The notes beneath the pieces were generated by a model. It was not told where the DNA came from. It searched no databases and saw only the letters and a program-made list of their open reading frames with translations. Shown piece after piece: positions 48,492 through 60,289 of a stretch of DNA of 64,000 nt. Both the position numbers and the translations under genes were made by a program. Where the stretch lies: contig OV121085.1 in NCBI GenBank assembly GCA_921293015.1, forward strand, positions 17,323,731 to 17,387,730, in the 5' to 3' direction. Each line of letters opens with the position of its first letter. Position 1 is the stretch's first letter. The stretch is from Phorcus lineatus (taxonomy: Eukaryota > Mollusca > Gastropoda > Trochida > Trochidae).

Positions 48492-49043
48492 CATGGAAAA
48501 TTTATGTGAAACCAGTTATAACCTTAGGGATGATTATCAATTAAGGGTGCGCAGTATTAACGATATATCGGTATATTGCAATACAGAAACAACACGATAC
48601 ATACCGGTACACTCCTCTGAAAATATCAATATATCAGAGGTTTAAAAATTAACAGTTTCCGTGTAAAATTGCAGAAATACTTAACAAAGTGCAAATAGCA
48701 CGGACATGTAAAAAGTCCGAAACCAGTCACCAGAATTACCTCTCTTAACAAGACGACGGCCGGTTGAGCATTTGATCACTGTTCTAATCGCTGTTATTTA
48801 GTCAAGAGAGTATGGAAAACTTAACTATGAAAAGTACCAATATATTGCAAGATATATTGCACTATGCTCTTCTGTATCGCAATATATTGCACCACGGAAA
48901 TGAGGAGCGATACCCATCCTTTTTATCAATACATATACAACTGGAAGACAGAAACGAATATTGAATTACCGGTACTATCTGTCAGTACATCTCTATTTTT
49001 CTGAGTGTTATGTTGAAGTAAATGGTTTATTGCATTGATACTT
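48492..49043. repeat. Tandem duplication, unit 2 (interrupted by an hAT-like MITE)
   Basis: Homologue of 47721-48491. It lacks the Tc1-like MITE but carries a different element at 48542-48922. Confidence 0.85.
48542..48922. mobile_element. hAT-like MITE with 8-bp target-site duplication (381 bp)
   Basis: TTATCAAT flanks the element on both sides (48534-48541 and 48923-48930), the 8-bp duplication expected of hAT transposons. Ends TAAGGGTG and CATCCTTT are imperfect inverted repeats. The subterminal parts on both sides carry ATATATCGGTATATTGCAATA-like text in inverted orientation. The unit 1 duplicate has the single, uninterrupted TTATCAATACA, confirming the insertion. No ORF. Confidence 0.85.
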
Positions 49044-49186
49044 AGCCCTTATTGAGAACAACATGATATGAAAGCTATGAGAGATATAAAATATTGATAA
49101 ACATTGGAAACAATATGAGATACAATCTGTCATATTGTCTCTATTGAACTGACTTTTTGAATGATACAAATTAACTACTTCATTTA

Positions 49187-49570
49187 AAGGCACTGTAGAA
49201 GTTGGAATTTTTTTAATTTTGTCACGATTTATTAGTTACAAGTTTATGCAAAAGTATCTTCAGAGCAATAAATTTCATCACCCAAATTTCATTATACCTG
49301 GTCAATAAAAGGACGTCACATATCAAGCCAAATCTTCATGTGGCCATTTAAGTTTGAATACACGTTAACTAATTTATTAAAGGCACTGTAGCAGTTTTTT
49401 AAATATTTTGTCAAGATTTTTGTTACTTATAAATACCAGTTGATGCAAAAGTATCTTCAGAGCGATAAATTTCATTACTCGATGCCATTATCCCTTGTGA
49501 TATAAAAGGGTATCACATATCGTGCTAAAACTTCAATTGGCCATTTTAGTGTGAACACCTTAAAAACATT
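49187..49570. repeat. Tandem duplication, ~192-bp period, two copies
   Basis: AAAGGCACTGTAG starts both units (49187 and 49379). They share GCAAAAGTATCTTCAGAGC, AATTTCAT and a closing GGCCATTTNAGTNTGAA block, the last belonging to the dispersed GTGTGAACACCTT family. Confidence 0.8.
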
Positions 49571-50290
49571 TGAGGTGGGGGAATCGATTGTTTAGTACAG
49601 AAACTTGGTACAGTCAGGTTAGAACTTATTCTATGTATCAGAGAGATTGTATTGCAGTTGGTAATATATCCTTTTCTTTTCCTGGGATCCAATCATTTTC
49701 CTAAGAAAACAAGCACATGTGCTTTTAAGATGTTCATACCATATCTGACTGAATCAGCGCATACTCTCTGTAATAAGCACTGCTAATACAAATCAAAGTA
49801 TGCTGATAAACAAAGCTCTCATAAAACCTTGACAAATCATAAACCATGAGAACATTTTATGCTTGATATTCAAGTTGTCCTTAACTAGTCCCTGTATACA
49901 GTTGCATTAATAGTTTGATGACAAACTAATTTTCATTAATTTTAATAATGTGTCCTTTCCAAATTGGAATATTGGAAAAATCTTGTAAACTCTCTTACCT
50001 AATAATGCAAGATGTGAGGATAGATAGAGGCATGTGCAAGATGTATAGATAACAAAAGACATTATAAAGTCACAATTTAAACAGTTACAGGCAGCTAGTC
50101 TATAGGTAGAGGGGGTTCCCTTGGGAATTTTATATTTAAAAAAAAGACGTTAAAAAGGGAGAACCCCTAGGGTGAACCTCTCTGTTCATTACCATACCAG
50201 TTGAACCCCCATATCTTCCCCCTCCCCCTGGCCTTTCGAAATTTCTGGATCTTACACTGGTGATAATATTGAATTTCTGATGGAACTTAC
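49571..50290. other. Intron-like stretch with repeat-type text
   Basis: If the exon at 50291-50437 is real, this is downstream intron on the minus strand. The part at 50105-50265 (G/C runs, CCTTTCGAAATTTCTGGATC) looks like a dispersed repeat; similar C- or G-rich text occurs at 45545-45600 and at the very right end. Confidence 0.35.
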
Positions 50291-50437
50291 CATTCCTCTG
50301 TAAACAACTTTTTCTGCCTCTGTAGTGGTGATAATAGCATTTGTCAGACAAATATGACACTTCCTGTGAGACCATTTATCTAACAGACCGATAGTGCTGT
50401 CCTCCCTTATATTGAAAACTGTTCCGGAAATGTCCAT
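50291..50437 (-). CDS. Well-bounded internal or first coding exon, product unrecognised
   Basis: On the minus strand an acceptor (TTTTTCTCATATTACCAG) precedes 50437 and a donor ATG|GTAAGT follows 50291. The exon is 147 bp, exactly 49 codons, phase 0 at both ends and fully open. It encodes MDISGTVFNIREDSTIGLLD, then a segment with two close cysteines (KCHIC), ending EAEKVVYRGM. Balanced charged and hydrophobic residues and good splice sites on both sides make this the best exon candidate in the window outside GT92. The ATG may be internal or the true start. I do not recognise the family. No partner exon could be fixed within reach on either side. Confidence 0.55.
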
Positions 50438-50639
50438 CTGGTAATATGAGAAAAATCCGAAATCATTGTTTCATGTATCCGCGTTGCGACATGGGGAAAC
50501 AAGTCCGATTTGCTATGAATCATGCAATTAGCTTTCATGATTAACACACATCGATTTTATGTATCTTGTTTTTCTGTGAAATTATTTTCAATATTAACCC
50601 ATTTATAAAACATAATTCCAATCACAAAACAGTCCTGTT

Positions 50640-51580
50640 AACTGTCAGATCCTGCTGGCAACAAGGATGTTTTTCACTATTTGCGACAGTCCATAGCCAA
50701 GGTGTTTGATCAGTCTCCATTGATTGGTCACCCTGCTGTCAAACGATGCTAGGTTGACAGTTGACAGTCCAAAACTAACATCTGCAGCTCTATTGAACAA
50801 ACCTTTTACAGTTTAAAACGTCTTGCAAGAATGATTGAACACAATGTGATGTCAGTGAAGCAAATCTGCCCATGCACTGGGAATGTCACTGGAGATCTCC
50901 CGAGGGTGAGAACCATGTGTCTCCACCATCATAAGATTCAGTCACTGGTACCAACAGCGCCTGTCATTATAATGTATGCCACATTGGTTTCTGATTCCAT
51001 CCATTCCGTTTCAATATCTTCCTTTCCCGAAAATCAAGACTGTAAACAAAGGCGAGAAGCATGCAGTTTTTCAGTGTGATGATCGGCTGGTCGGCATGGA
51101 GTTCATTGAAGAGATGGTTGCCTGCATATTCCTCTGTCCGTTATTGATTGAGAATCAGGCATACTGCTGCCATAGCGCTGTCGTAGAAGACTGGCATTTC
51201 TTCTCACACAAGTCTAGCCTGCTCTTCATCCTGGGTTCTGTAATCATTAGGCAAACTTTCTGCATTTGTCCATCTGCCTCTCTCTTTGTCTCGCATTCCT
51301 CTTTCTTTGTGTTCCGCATGACTAACTCTCCTCCGCATAGACTCTCTGATAGAGGGATTGAACTCAGCACGTTAACTTGGTCAATAGCATGCTTAATTGA
51401 TCTGTCAATTCTCCTCCAAATCATAACACGCAAGACGCAAATATCCTATGCTTGCTGTAAACAGTTATCATCTTATTGATTTTTTGTACCACTATTTGAC
51501 TAGTCATTGCCTTTTCTACAGGTATGTGTTTACAAGGAACCTCTGTTCATGAACAATGGAGAAAAATTCTCTTTGTAATG
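50640..51580 (+). other. Less AT-rich block with weak plus-strand exon signals
   Basis: Frames are open on both strands and cannot be separated by eye. On the plus strand, an ATG at 50831 runs 25 codons (MIEHNVMSVKQICPCTG...) to AGG|GTGAGA, a fair donor. A good acceptor (CATTGCCTTTTCTACAG) precedes 51523, where phase 0 reads VCVYKEPLFMNNGEKFSL and stops. Joined, they would give only 43 residues. It may be a small or non-coding transcript, or chance. Confidence 0.15.
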
Positions 51581-51589
51581 TTGGTTGTA

Positions 51590-51975
51590 TTTAAGTTACC
51601 TGATATTGGGTGTTTGAGTGTTCTGATTTATTGTTTTCTGCAACAATCTCGATAGGAATGTACTTTATTTGATGTCAGAGTGACAATATTGTAAATCCCT
51701 TTTTGATTCACTTTAAATTTATGTTCATTATATTTCAACACAAATACTGATTTAAGCATTTTGGCAAAAAAAGAATAAAAAAGAATTTAGGTTACCAGAT
51801 ATTGGCTGTTTGAGTGTTTTGATTTATTGTTTTCCTTCAAGAATCTTGATAGAAATGTACTTGATTTGATGTCAGAGTGACAATATTGTAAATCCCTTTC
51901 TGATAAACATTAAATTTATGTTCATAATATTTCAACACAAATACTAATTTAAGCATTTTGGCAAAAAAAGAATAC
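51590..51975. repeat. Tandem duplication, 196-bp period, two copies
   Basis: Units start TTTAAGTTACCTGATATTGG (51590) and TTTAGGTTACCAGATATTGG (51786). Both end AAGCATTTTGGCAAAAAAAG and are about 90 percent alike by eye. Confidence 0.9.
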
Positions 51976-52214
51976 CGCTTATTGCAAAAAGAAATAAGAA
52001 TGGTTCTGAACAAGAAACAAATATTTAATTTCATATGTCTAAATCGTTATATTAAATATCTCATTACCAATAGTAATTAGGATTAATTGAATTTACATCA
52101 TGTGAAGAATAGATTGATAAAATAATAAAGACTTGGTTATTATTTGTTTAATCCAAAAAATATTATTTTTACAAAACCAATCTTCCTCATGTTGTTTCTT
52201 TTTCTATAAAACAC

Positions 52215-52470
52215 AGAATTTCAAAAGATGTAAAATGTAGAATGGGATAAATATCTAAGAATATATTTTCAACAAAAGATTGACGGAAAACTTTCCATTA
52301 AAGTTTCTTTAAGATAAGAAAAAATGCAAGTAATATTGTTCTACACAAAACAGGATTGCAAAAGATGCAAAATGTAGAATGAAATAAATATCTATGAATA
52401 TATTTTCAACGCAAGATTGACTGAAAAATTGCCATTTAACTTTCTTTAAGTTAAGAGAAAAAGCAAGAAA
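52215..52470. repeat. Tandem duplication, 137-bp period, two copies
   Basis: AATGTAGAAT occurs at 52234 and 52371 inside longer matching units (AAAAGATG...TAAATATCTA...GAATATATTTTCAAC). The copies differ at about one base in seven. Confidence 0.85.
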
Positions 52471-53887
52471 CATTTTTCTAGAATAGACTTAGCTGGTTTT
52501 ATATTTAATCTAAATTTTGTGTCCATGTATTCAGACAGATATTTAATGTTTATTCAAAATTTGTGATGAGTCTTAGGATTTTGAAATGGAGCAAGAAACT
52601 TTCCTTTACTAGTTTGTATAATTATTAAGTAGAAAGTTTTTAAACTCTCAATATTTTAGTATCAGTAAGAATTATCATATATATTTTATTGAATATTTCA
52701 TAACCTAATTATGCGAATCAAAGATTTAATTTGTTAATGCAAAATGCACATGCATTTATTATGTATATCAAATTTATCACTTTTTTGTCCATAATATTTC
52801 ATGAAATCATGTTTCATTTAGAGAAAAAGGTTAACAATTAAAATACAAAATACAGAAATAAATAATAATAGACATGACCATTTATCATGGGCTGTTTTTA
52901 CAAATGAGGTTCTTTTATGGTACATTTTGGGCAAACATGAATATATGAATAGGTCTTGAAGACTTTTGTCATGAAACCTTATTATGTACCAAGATAATTC
53001 AGAAATGGCTCTCGATTTTCAAACAAGCCTTTATCGTTGTTATTGTTGCTATACCAATTTCGATTTTTCGCTGTCACGGTTGGGAGCTTTCTACTCCTAC
53101 ATTAAGTTCACCTTCCTTTATGAAATATTAATGAACTCTACTAAAAGATTGATAGGGTCTCAACATGCGAACGTACAACTGATCAGCTGACTTTAAAACC
53201 CTTTTATTGCTGACATGTAAAAAAGTGTGAGAAAGCAATTCATTCTCGCAGTCTTTTCGACTTACTTATAATATATAATCAATAAGTAGGCAAGTTCAGT
53301 TAAAGAGCCACTCCGTTAGTTGTTGGAGTCATATATGCCAAACAAAATGTCAATGGTGTCATTTGATCATGAATTATCGACTGTTACCAAAAAGACACAT
53401 TTTAAAGCTTACTGGTTTTTAATAGTGACAATATGAAGATAGAATATCGCGATTATGATCAAAAACCGGACAGTGGCGAGCGTCAAATAATCAAACGTAA
53501 TGTTGGAGACTTATCTAAAACAGCCAGGAGGGCAGTTAGGAGTTGATAGTGTTTATTAGGTTATATAACTAGTATCCACGTATATTGGATGTGATATCTA
53601 CACCTCTGTGCATTTATAAGGCTGTTTTTAGATTTTCATTGAAAACCAGTATATGTCATATATATGTCTTTTGGACATAAAAAGTTAAGATGTTTTGATT
53701 TCATATCACCACATATGACATTTAGGTTCATATCAAAGGTAAATAATATGTTATGAAAATCACGGAGTGGCTTTTTAAGAATCTGGTGTTCTTTTGAGAG
53801 TTGTTTTAGAATCTTATGCCCTGTCAAGGAGATAAAAAGCTAAAGAGGCATGTACATTTCGATTAGTTTGCAAGGAATGGGATAGTG
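52471..53887. other. AT-rich stretch, nothing assigned
   Basis: No gene, RNA or bounded element is supported. Confidence 0.4.
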
Positions 53888-54506
53888 TACAGCTGCATGC
53901 CAAAAGTTTGTTCACATACCTGAATATACTAGTGCAAATATCATGTAATTTGCGATGCCTTTGAGGTAACATAGCATTGCAAAAAAGGAACGTATAATAT
54001 TGAATTTTCAAAACACATATGAAGATCCATTTTTCTTTAAGGCAAAGATTTATCTTACCCCATAATTATCCTAACAATTTTGGCAGGTCAATGAAGTGAC
54101 CAGGGTCATAATTAAACAAATACTTATTTTTCTCCATAAAATCTTTTTATAAGATATCAACTTCTTTAATCACTAATCACATTTGGTCCTTAGCACAATG
54201 TCAATGTGATTATGTTTGTTTTAATCTCAGAGAGTCAATATGGAACATTTTATTCAACATTTAACGAAATCAAAATTTTGAAAATGTCACCCCTTCTGTC
54301 TATATCGATATGCCAAAATTCAAATTTTTGCATGAGTAACAAGACACTGCCAAATGAGTTCAAGAATGGCTATTTCACACATGGACAGTGAAAGATCCAT
54401 TGTCAATTAAGTCAGTATTCTATTGACGTTGAAACGAAACCCAAATTACATGATATTTGCACTACGATTCAGTGGTAAGTGAACAAACTTTTGGTATGCA
54501 GCTGTA
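53888..54506. mobile_element. Tc1/mariner-like MITE, family B copy 2 (619 bp)
   Basis: Starts TA-CAGCTGCATGCCAAAAGTTT and ends TTTTGGTATGCAGCTG-TA. The interior follows the copy at 47781-48383 over its whole length (for example CCTGAATATACTAGTGCAAA and CAGTGGTAAGTGAACAAACT), with small indels. No ORF. Confidence 0.9.
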
Positions 54507-54939
54507 GGGCGAATACTATGAAAATACTGTCAAAGTGCAAAGTTTCTTCCTTTTAGCCTCGAGACATGCCGAAATATGGAATGAACTGCTTTCATAGTTG
54601 AAATTAACTCTCTTTTCTTGCATATTTATCCCAAAATGCAAAGATGAAAGTCATTTTCATGTTTTAGAGGATAATCGAGCAATTGTTCAGAATCCGAATC
54701 TATGTACAGGTTTGACCTTGGAGCTGGTCATTGGTTGATTTTCAATCATAAACCTTGACTAAAACCACCTTATTGTCACCAAACTGAATAAGACTTTAAA
54801 TGGTATTAGATCATATCAGTCAAGTCTCCTCGATAAATAACAGCGTTACATCATTTGACATACTTGACCGCAATCACATACTCTGCTGATTTGAATGTAA
54901 TGTTTGTTCTTACAGTTAAAAAGGGAGAAGATAATTGTG
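54507..54939. other. Short stretch, nothing assigned
   Basis: No feature is supported. Confidence 0.35.
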
Positions 54940-55165
54940 GGTAGGCAGGTTTCAAGGTGGGGAGGAAACTCTTCGAGAAGAAAGATAAAACTTGCCTTTC
55001 AAATTCCTGTCCTTTGTTGGTCGGCAGGTTTGAGGAAAGGAGCAAAATCTTAAAGAAGAGAGATAAAATTTGCCTTTCAAATTCCTGTCCTTTGTTGGTA
55101 GGCAGTTTTAAGAAAAGGAGCAAAGTCTCACGAGATAAAATTTGCCTTTCAAATTCCTTTCCTTT
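54940..55165. repeat. Tandem repeat, three copies, ~72-78-bp period
   Basis: TGCCTTTCAAATTCC occurs at 54993, 55071 and 55143 with flanking GTCGGCAGGTTTGAGGAAAG-type text. Open frames on both strands across it repeat the same peptide (SNSCPLLVG or NKGQEFERQ) and only reflect the array. Confidence 0.9.
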
Positions 55166-56374
55166 TAATAATGAATCGGTTTCTTCTATTTTGATATTTA
55201 AATTACTTCAAGAAGAATACTTTTTGTAAATGAATGCAACTTTTAAAAATATTTTTTTGACTTGATTTATGAACATATTTTTGTCGATTGTGGTGATAGT
55301 GTGTTGTTTTTCTTTGTAGGTGATATATTTCACCAATTATTTTTTTTTATCAAGGAACAGTTTATTTATGAGTTGCATAATAAAAAGACTTTTATGTAGT
55401 ATGTTTTGCAAACATTAACCATTTCTGCATCATCAAATTAAATTTCAAGTTTAGAAATATATATTTTAAGTATGAAAGTAAGTTTTTAAATATTTAGCTC
55501 AATGATAAATATGCTTACAGAAGACAGTACACAGAAAATGAAGACTTATTTCCCAACCAAGAAAATAATTTTATGAAAATATTCCTAGTGTTAATTAGTG
55601 GTAGTGAATTATCATTTTAAATGATTCTAAAGGAATTATGGTATGAAACTGAGAGCCTGGAATCTTGTCACTTAATTGAGTTCTCAGCTGGTAGCCTTTT
55701 ACAATTTTTCACATTTTTTTTTTTTTTAATTGGCTGCTTTAACATAAGACTTTAGGTCAAACAAATCTAAATCACATTTATTATCATCTATCAAGATGCA
55801 AAACATATCTGATAACGAAAGTAAAGCCCATGTTCAGGGTTTGTTTTTTTAACCAGTTAAATAATGATATTCTGAATCACCATAATAAAACTTTGAATTT
55901 CAAAGTATTTAAAATAAAATTAAGTTCACTCAACTATAACATTGAATCACTACAGCCACTATCTTGAGAAGGACAATTATAACATATCTAAGTTTAAAGA
56001 GAATCTATCATTAGTCAAGATAGAGAGTCACTGTGATAAAATTGCTATAAGCCTTAAACTCTTAAAAATACAGATTACTTGATAGCATTGGGTTTTTTCT
56101 TGCAATGCTTTATCTGCATTGGGATGTGTGAATCACAAATATTGATGTTTGAGTGAAGGCAAGACTAAAGTCCAATCTGTTGGATTTAAGCATTTAAAAC
56201 ATTACAAAACCTTATCCAATAATCATTTATTAGTGTTTTGCTTTATTTCAATCAATTATAATCTTTTACGATTATGCAAGTTTATAAAAAATTTACCCAA
56301 TGACTCTGTAGCTCATCTAGCTATAAAAAATTCATTATACAAATGGTCACATGGTCACTATGTGAGTGGCCACA
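55166..56374. other. AT-rich stretch, nothing assigned
   Basis: A T14 run occurs near 55714-55727. No duplication around it was found. No gene is supported. Confidence 0.35.
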
Positions 56375-57190
56375 GGATAATCCAATCTATAAATTAGAAT
56401 CTTCATCAGCTAAGGGGTCTGTACACAAGGTTTCAGCTTTCTAGGCCTCTTCTTTCATTATAAGGAGTCACAGATTCATAAAATCTATAAATTAGAATCT
56501 CCATGAGCTAAGGGGTCTGTGCACAAGGTTTCAGCTTTCTAGGCCTCTTCTTTCATTATAAGGAGTCACAGATTCATAAAATCTATAAATTAGAATCTCC
56601 ATGAGCTAAGGGGTCTGTGCACAAGGTTTCAGCTTTCTAGGCCTCTTCTTTCATTATAAGGAGTCACAGATTCATAAAATCTATAAATTAGAATCTCCAT
56701 CACCTAAAGGGTCTGTGCACAAGGAATCAGATTCCTAGGCCTCTTCTTTCACTATAAGGAGTCACAGATTCATAAAATCTATAAATTAGAATCTCCATCA
56801 GCTAAGGGATCTGTGCACAAGGTTTCAGCTTTCTAAGCCTCGTGCTTGAGAGAGAAGATATAAACAGGTGAACAAGCTGTGGGTGTCTGGCACTTATAAG
56901 AAGTGACAGGGTCTCCAAATTGATGAATTAGAATCCCCATCTGCTAAATAGTCTGTACACAAGGTCTTAGCTTTCTAGGCCTTTTGCTCCTCGAGAAGAA
57001 CATGAAAATAGGTTTGTATAGCATGGTCTCGTAGCCCTTATATGGGGTTAGATTGTCATCTAATCTATAACTTAAAGACTCTATTAGTCAACAAAAGACT
57101 CAACAAAAGATTTCAGATTTCTCTATTTAATGTTTCTTGAGAAGATAATCAAGTAGTAAAAAGTTAATGAGGGCCAGATGCAAAAGGCCA
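56375..57190. repeat. 98-bp tandem array grown from a dispersed repeat
   Basis: The motif GTNCACAAGG recurs at 56421, 56519, 56617, 56715 and 56813, exactly 98 bases apart, within units containing CTATAAATTAGAATCTCCAT and CTAGGCCTCTTCTTTCA. More diverged, longer units follow (56955 and onward), ending with a GGGCCAGATGCAAAAGGCC / CCCAGATGAGCTATAAATGAG section near 57170-57225. Single copies of the same family lie at 63715-63890 and about 39845-40090. Confidence 0.9.
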
Positions 57191-57225
57191 TTTGACATTT
57201 CATCCCAGATGAGCTATAAATGAGA

Positions 57226-58172
57226 TAAAGTCCATTTTGTTCTTTTCATCAATGTTTAGGTTTAGGTTTTCTACGACATTGATTGTTTCTGTTAAAAAGA
57301 ACTGCATGTAATTGAACCAAAAAGAAATTATGATTAACAGACCAAAGATCAATATTGAATGGTGATTGTCGTTTATCTGTTCACTAAACCAAATTGTATC
57401 TGCTCTACTTGTCTGCAATAGTTATTCTTATAAATACATATCTACTCTTTGTAGATGTAACTACTACTAGATGTAACCAAAAAATCCTTATCGGCCAATA
57501 AGGTTTTATCCTATCTCACCTTTAATTCAACAGGTATTCCATAATCAGATGATAGGTCAACTTAAATAATTAACTTGAATCACAATACAGTTTCACATGT
57601 TAAGATTAAAGTTTGGCTGTGTTTAATGAGGTCCGTCTCCCTCTTAACCTATCAAAAATCCCAGATTGATTCAAGTCAAAGTTTTCAGGGAAGTCTCTGG
57701 CAAAATCAGAGTAGTCATGAAATCCCCAATTTAAATTAACTGTCCCCTTAACTTGAGTGCTATAGGGATTGGACTCGGCTGACCCTTAGATTAGCATGTG
57801 TACGATGGCAACATTAAACCTGTGCTTTCATCGGGGTTGTTAAATTATTGATAAAATGATCCATAAATGAAACTTTGCTTAAGGAACAATAAAAGTCGAT
57901 TATTTCTTTCATGCTTTGAATGCAGTATGGTGCAATTCCCATTTCATATTGAAATACGATGACGTGAAATTTTGATACTGAAATGAGATGAATCATTATG
58001 TCTGACAAATCTATGAAAAGGGACCAATTTCTTTATCTATATTTTTAATAATTGGATTAATAGATATATATAGACTCATTTGAAATAATATTCATATTTA
58101 TATTTATATATTTAAATACAAAAAGGTGTTATTTGATAAGAACTCTATAATTTTACTTTAACTTTTTACTTT
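57226..58172. other. AT-rich stretch, nothing assigned
   Basis: No gene or bounded element is supported. Confidence 0.4.
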
Positions 58173-58276
58173 AACTTTGTTAAAATATATTAAAAATATT
58201 ATTTTTACAAATTTGTAATAAGCTAGCTTATTACAAATTTGTAAAAATAATATTTTTAATATATTTTAACAAAGTT
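58173..58276. repeat. Perfect 104-bp palindrome with no spacer
   Basis: The 52 bases 58173-58224 (AACTTTGTTAAAATATATTA ... GTAATAAGCT) are the exact reverse complement of 58225-58276. The centre is AGCT|AGCT at 58221-58228. There is no mismatch and no loop, and the symmetry stops abruptly at both ends. Confidence 0.97.
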
Positions 58277-59655
58277 TCAACAATAAGTTTTATTCATAAT
58301 AATTGTAACATAATATTTGACGAAATAGTTACCCCCTTGGCTATGTTGAATAAGCTAACCATTTCAATCAGTAAAAGTTCTTCCATTAATTTTATGTCTG
58401 TGTGGTCTCAAGTTCTCGGTGCAATTTAAAGTTAACAACAAATATTGCCAACACTGACATTTCGATGCCCTTTGATATTCAACTTCTTGCCAATGATAAA
58501 TGATAAATGATAAATGCTGTTTATTAAAGTTGTCTCCAATTCAAAGATTACAAAATTATCAAAAGATTACAAAATGTCATTTGAAATTACTTAGATCTTT
58601 TTCTAATACATGAAGTACGTAAACCTATATTAAAAGTTTTTGTTTGTTTAATAAAATATTTCAATATGACCTTCTATTTTCTAACAAAACTTCCTCTCTG
58701 AATCTTGCATTCCAGCAGGTCAGACGTAAATCATAAAAGGGCAGTATCAGGATTTTGCTTGGTAAATAAAGTAATCTCACAAAAACGAAAATAAATCTTA
58801 CCAACTGCAAGATAATATTTTTGATAGAAAAGAAGCAGCAAAATTTTAAACACACCATGATCGGTTAAGCTATTTGAATTCATTTCAATACCTCAAATGA
58901 TTATGAGGTGTTCACGCAAATATGGCTAGTGGCTTTTGCTTGATATTTGACTATTGATGATTGGGTTGAATAATGAGAAGTCTTAACCCTCTGAAGATAA
59001 AACACCTGGCACAACCCTTACAAAAAAAATCAGGCAGTAGCAAAACTGTTGCAGCACTGGCCTTGCTAAACATTGCAACAACGGTGCAACTGAAATAACG
59101 AATTTACCATGCAAATTATCGGGCAACACTAGTGCGGGTCATTATGCAACTTAGTGAAAAACAACGGTTGCAATCCAATATGCAGCAACGGTTGTACTCT
59201 AGGTAATGTTGATTGGGAAAATTTGAAGACATAAAAAATGTGCTGCTACCACTTTCATAATGATTAAGAAGTATACATATAGAAACTATTCCATAAGGCA
59301 CAGATTCTAATAAGATCCCTTGCAAGAAAGAACTTTGGCAATCATTGATCGCTGGCTAATTTAAGCCTTAATTGCTTCCTACTTGTTTTGTGTCATCTCT
59401 TTAAACTACTGCAAATGAAACTGAATGTGCAAACAGAGAGCTCCCAAAGTTTATTACTAAGTTGCCAATGAGGACTCTGCAACCTCAAAATCTGAATTTG
59501 ATCAAACACAGTAAGACATTGACTTGCCAGTGAGTGACACTTGTATGAATTATGCATTTTGATATAAGAAGAGCATGATGTTGGTATGCACCTACGTGGG
59601 ATTATCATCTGGAACTAAGTTAATACTGAAGAGAAAGGGAGAACCGTTTACAAAA
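58277..59655. other. Intergenic stretch with one dispersed-repeat copy
   Basis: A minus-strand copy of the GTGTGAACACCTT family lies at about 58889-58975 (ATGAGGTGTTCACGCAAATA). A TGATAAA triplet duplication occurs near 58495-58515. No gene is supported. Confidence 0.4.
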
Positions 59656-59695
59656 CACGGACTGATGAAGGAGTCAACCGACTCCGAAACATGTA
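59656..59695 (+). ncRNA. Hammerhead-like core, probably degenerate
   Basis: CTGATGA (59662-59668), one extra A, a perfect 6-bp stem GGAGTC/GACTCC with loop AACC (59670-59685), then GAAAC (59686-59690) match the hammerhead core and stem II. An NUH-like GTA follows at 59693-59695. Unlike the motif at 46226, no convincing stem I joins the sequences before CTGATGA and after GTA, and the extra A is non-consensus. It is likely the ribozyme remnant of another Penelope-like element, or chance. Confidence 0.3.
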
Positions 59696-60289
59696 ACAAT
59701 ATCGTTCTGTTACTGTTCGCGGATAGCTCTGTGTGTTGTGAATGGTTCTCCTTTTTCTTAGTTTTCCCAAATTTGCTTGGCCCTGTTCCATCCTTAGCAT
59801 GATCCACATGCTGTTATCTCAATCATAACCGCCTCTAAACAGGTCGTCTAGCGCCAACCTTTTCCTTAAGTTATTAATGAGTAACACTTATAGTCAGATA
59901 CTTAACACACCTTACAAAATACTTAGTGTATTCAGATTTCAACTGTCATTTAGGTCTGTCACAACCAACGCCTTTAGAATGAACTCTTTGAAGTATGTAA
60001 GACCAATTTTAAGACACCATATATTGATAAGCAGAAGCCTTATCCTCTGAACCAGCCAACTGACTTAACATGAAATGACACATGCTACTCTTATATTTTA
60101 GCAAGCTTTGATCACAATCTCAATGAAAAACACTGGCAACTGCTGTGTAAAATTGTTTCATATAGTTTTTAGGTAAATTGTTACTTTTTAGATAGTTCTC
60201 TGACTAAAAATTTGAAAGCTGAAAAGAAAAGGCATGAACCTTATGAAGATGCAGGGTGATCTCACAAATCTGATACATTGAAGATCTCC
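59696..60289. other. Stretch, nothing assigned
   Basis: Overlapping open frames on both strands near 59575-59807 span the hammerhead-like motif. They show no recognisable domain. Confidence 0.35.

Noticed and set aside
50976..51479. 167-codon plus-strand frame and an opposing 92-codon minus-strand frame
   Set aside because: The two overlap, neither contains a recognisable motif, and neither has splice or promoter signals that favour it over the other.
54851..55229. 90-codon frames on both strands with repeated peptide
   Set aside because: Produced by the 72-78-bp tandem repeat; no start, splice or family support.
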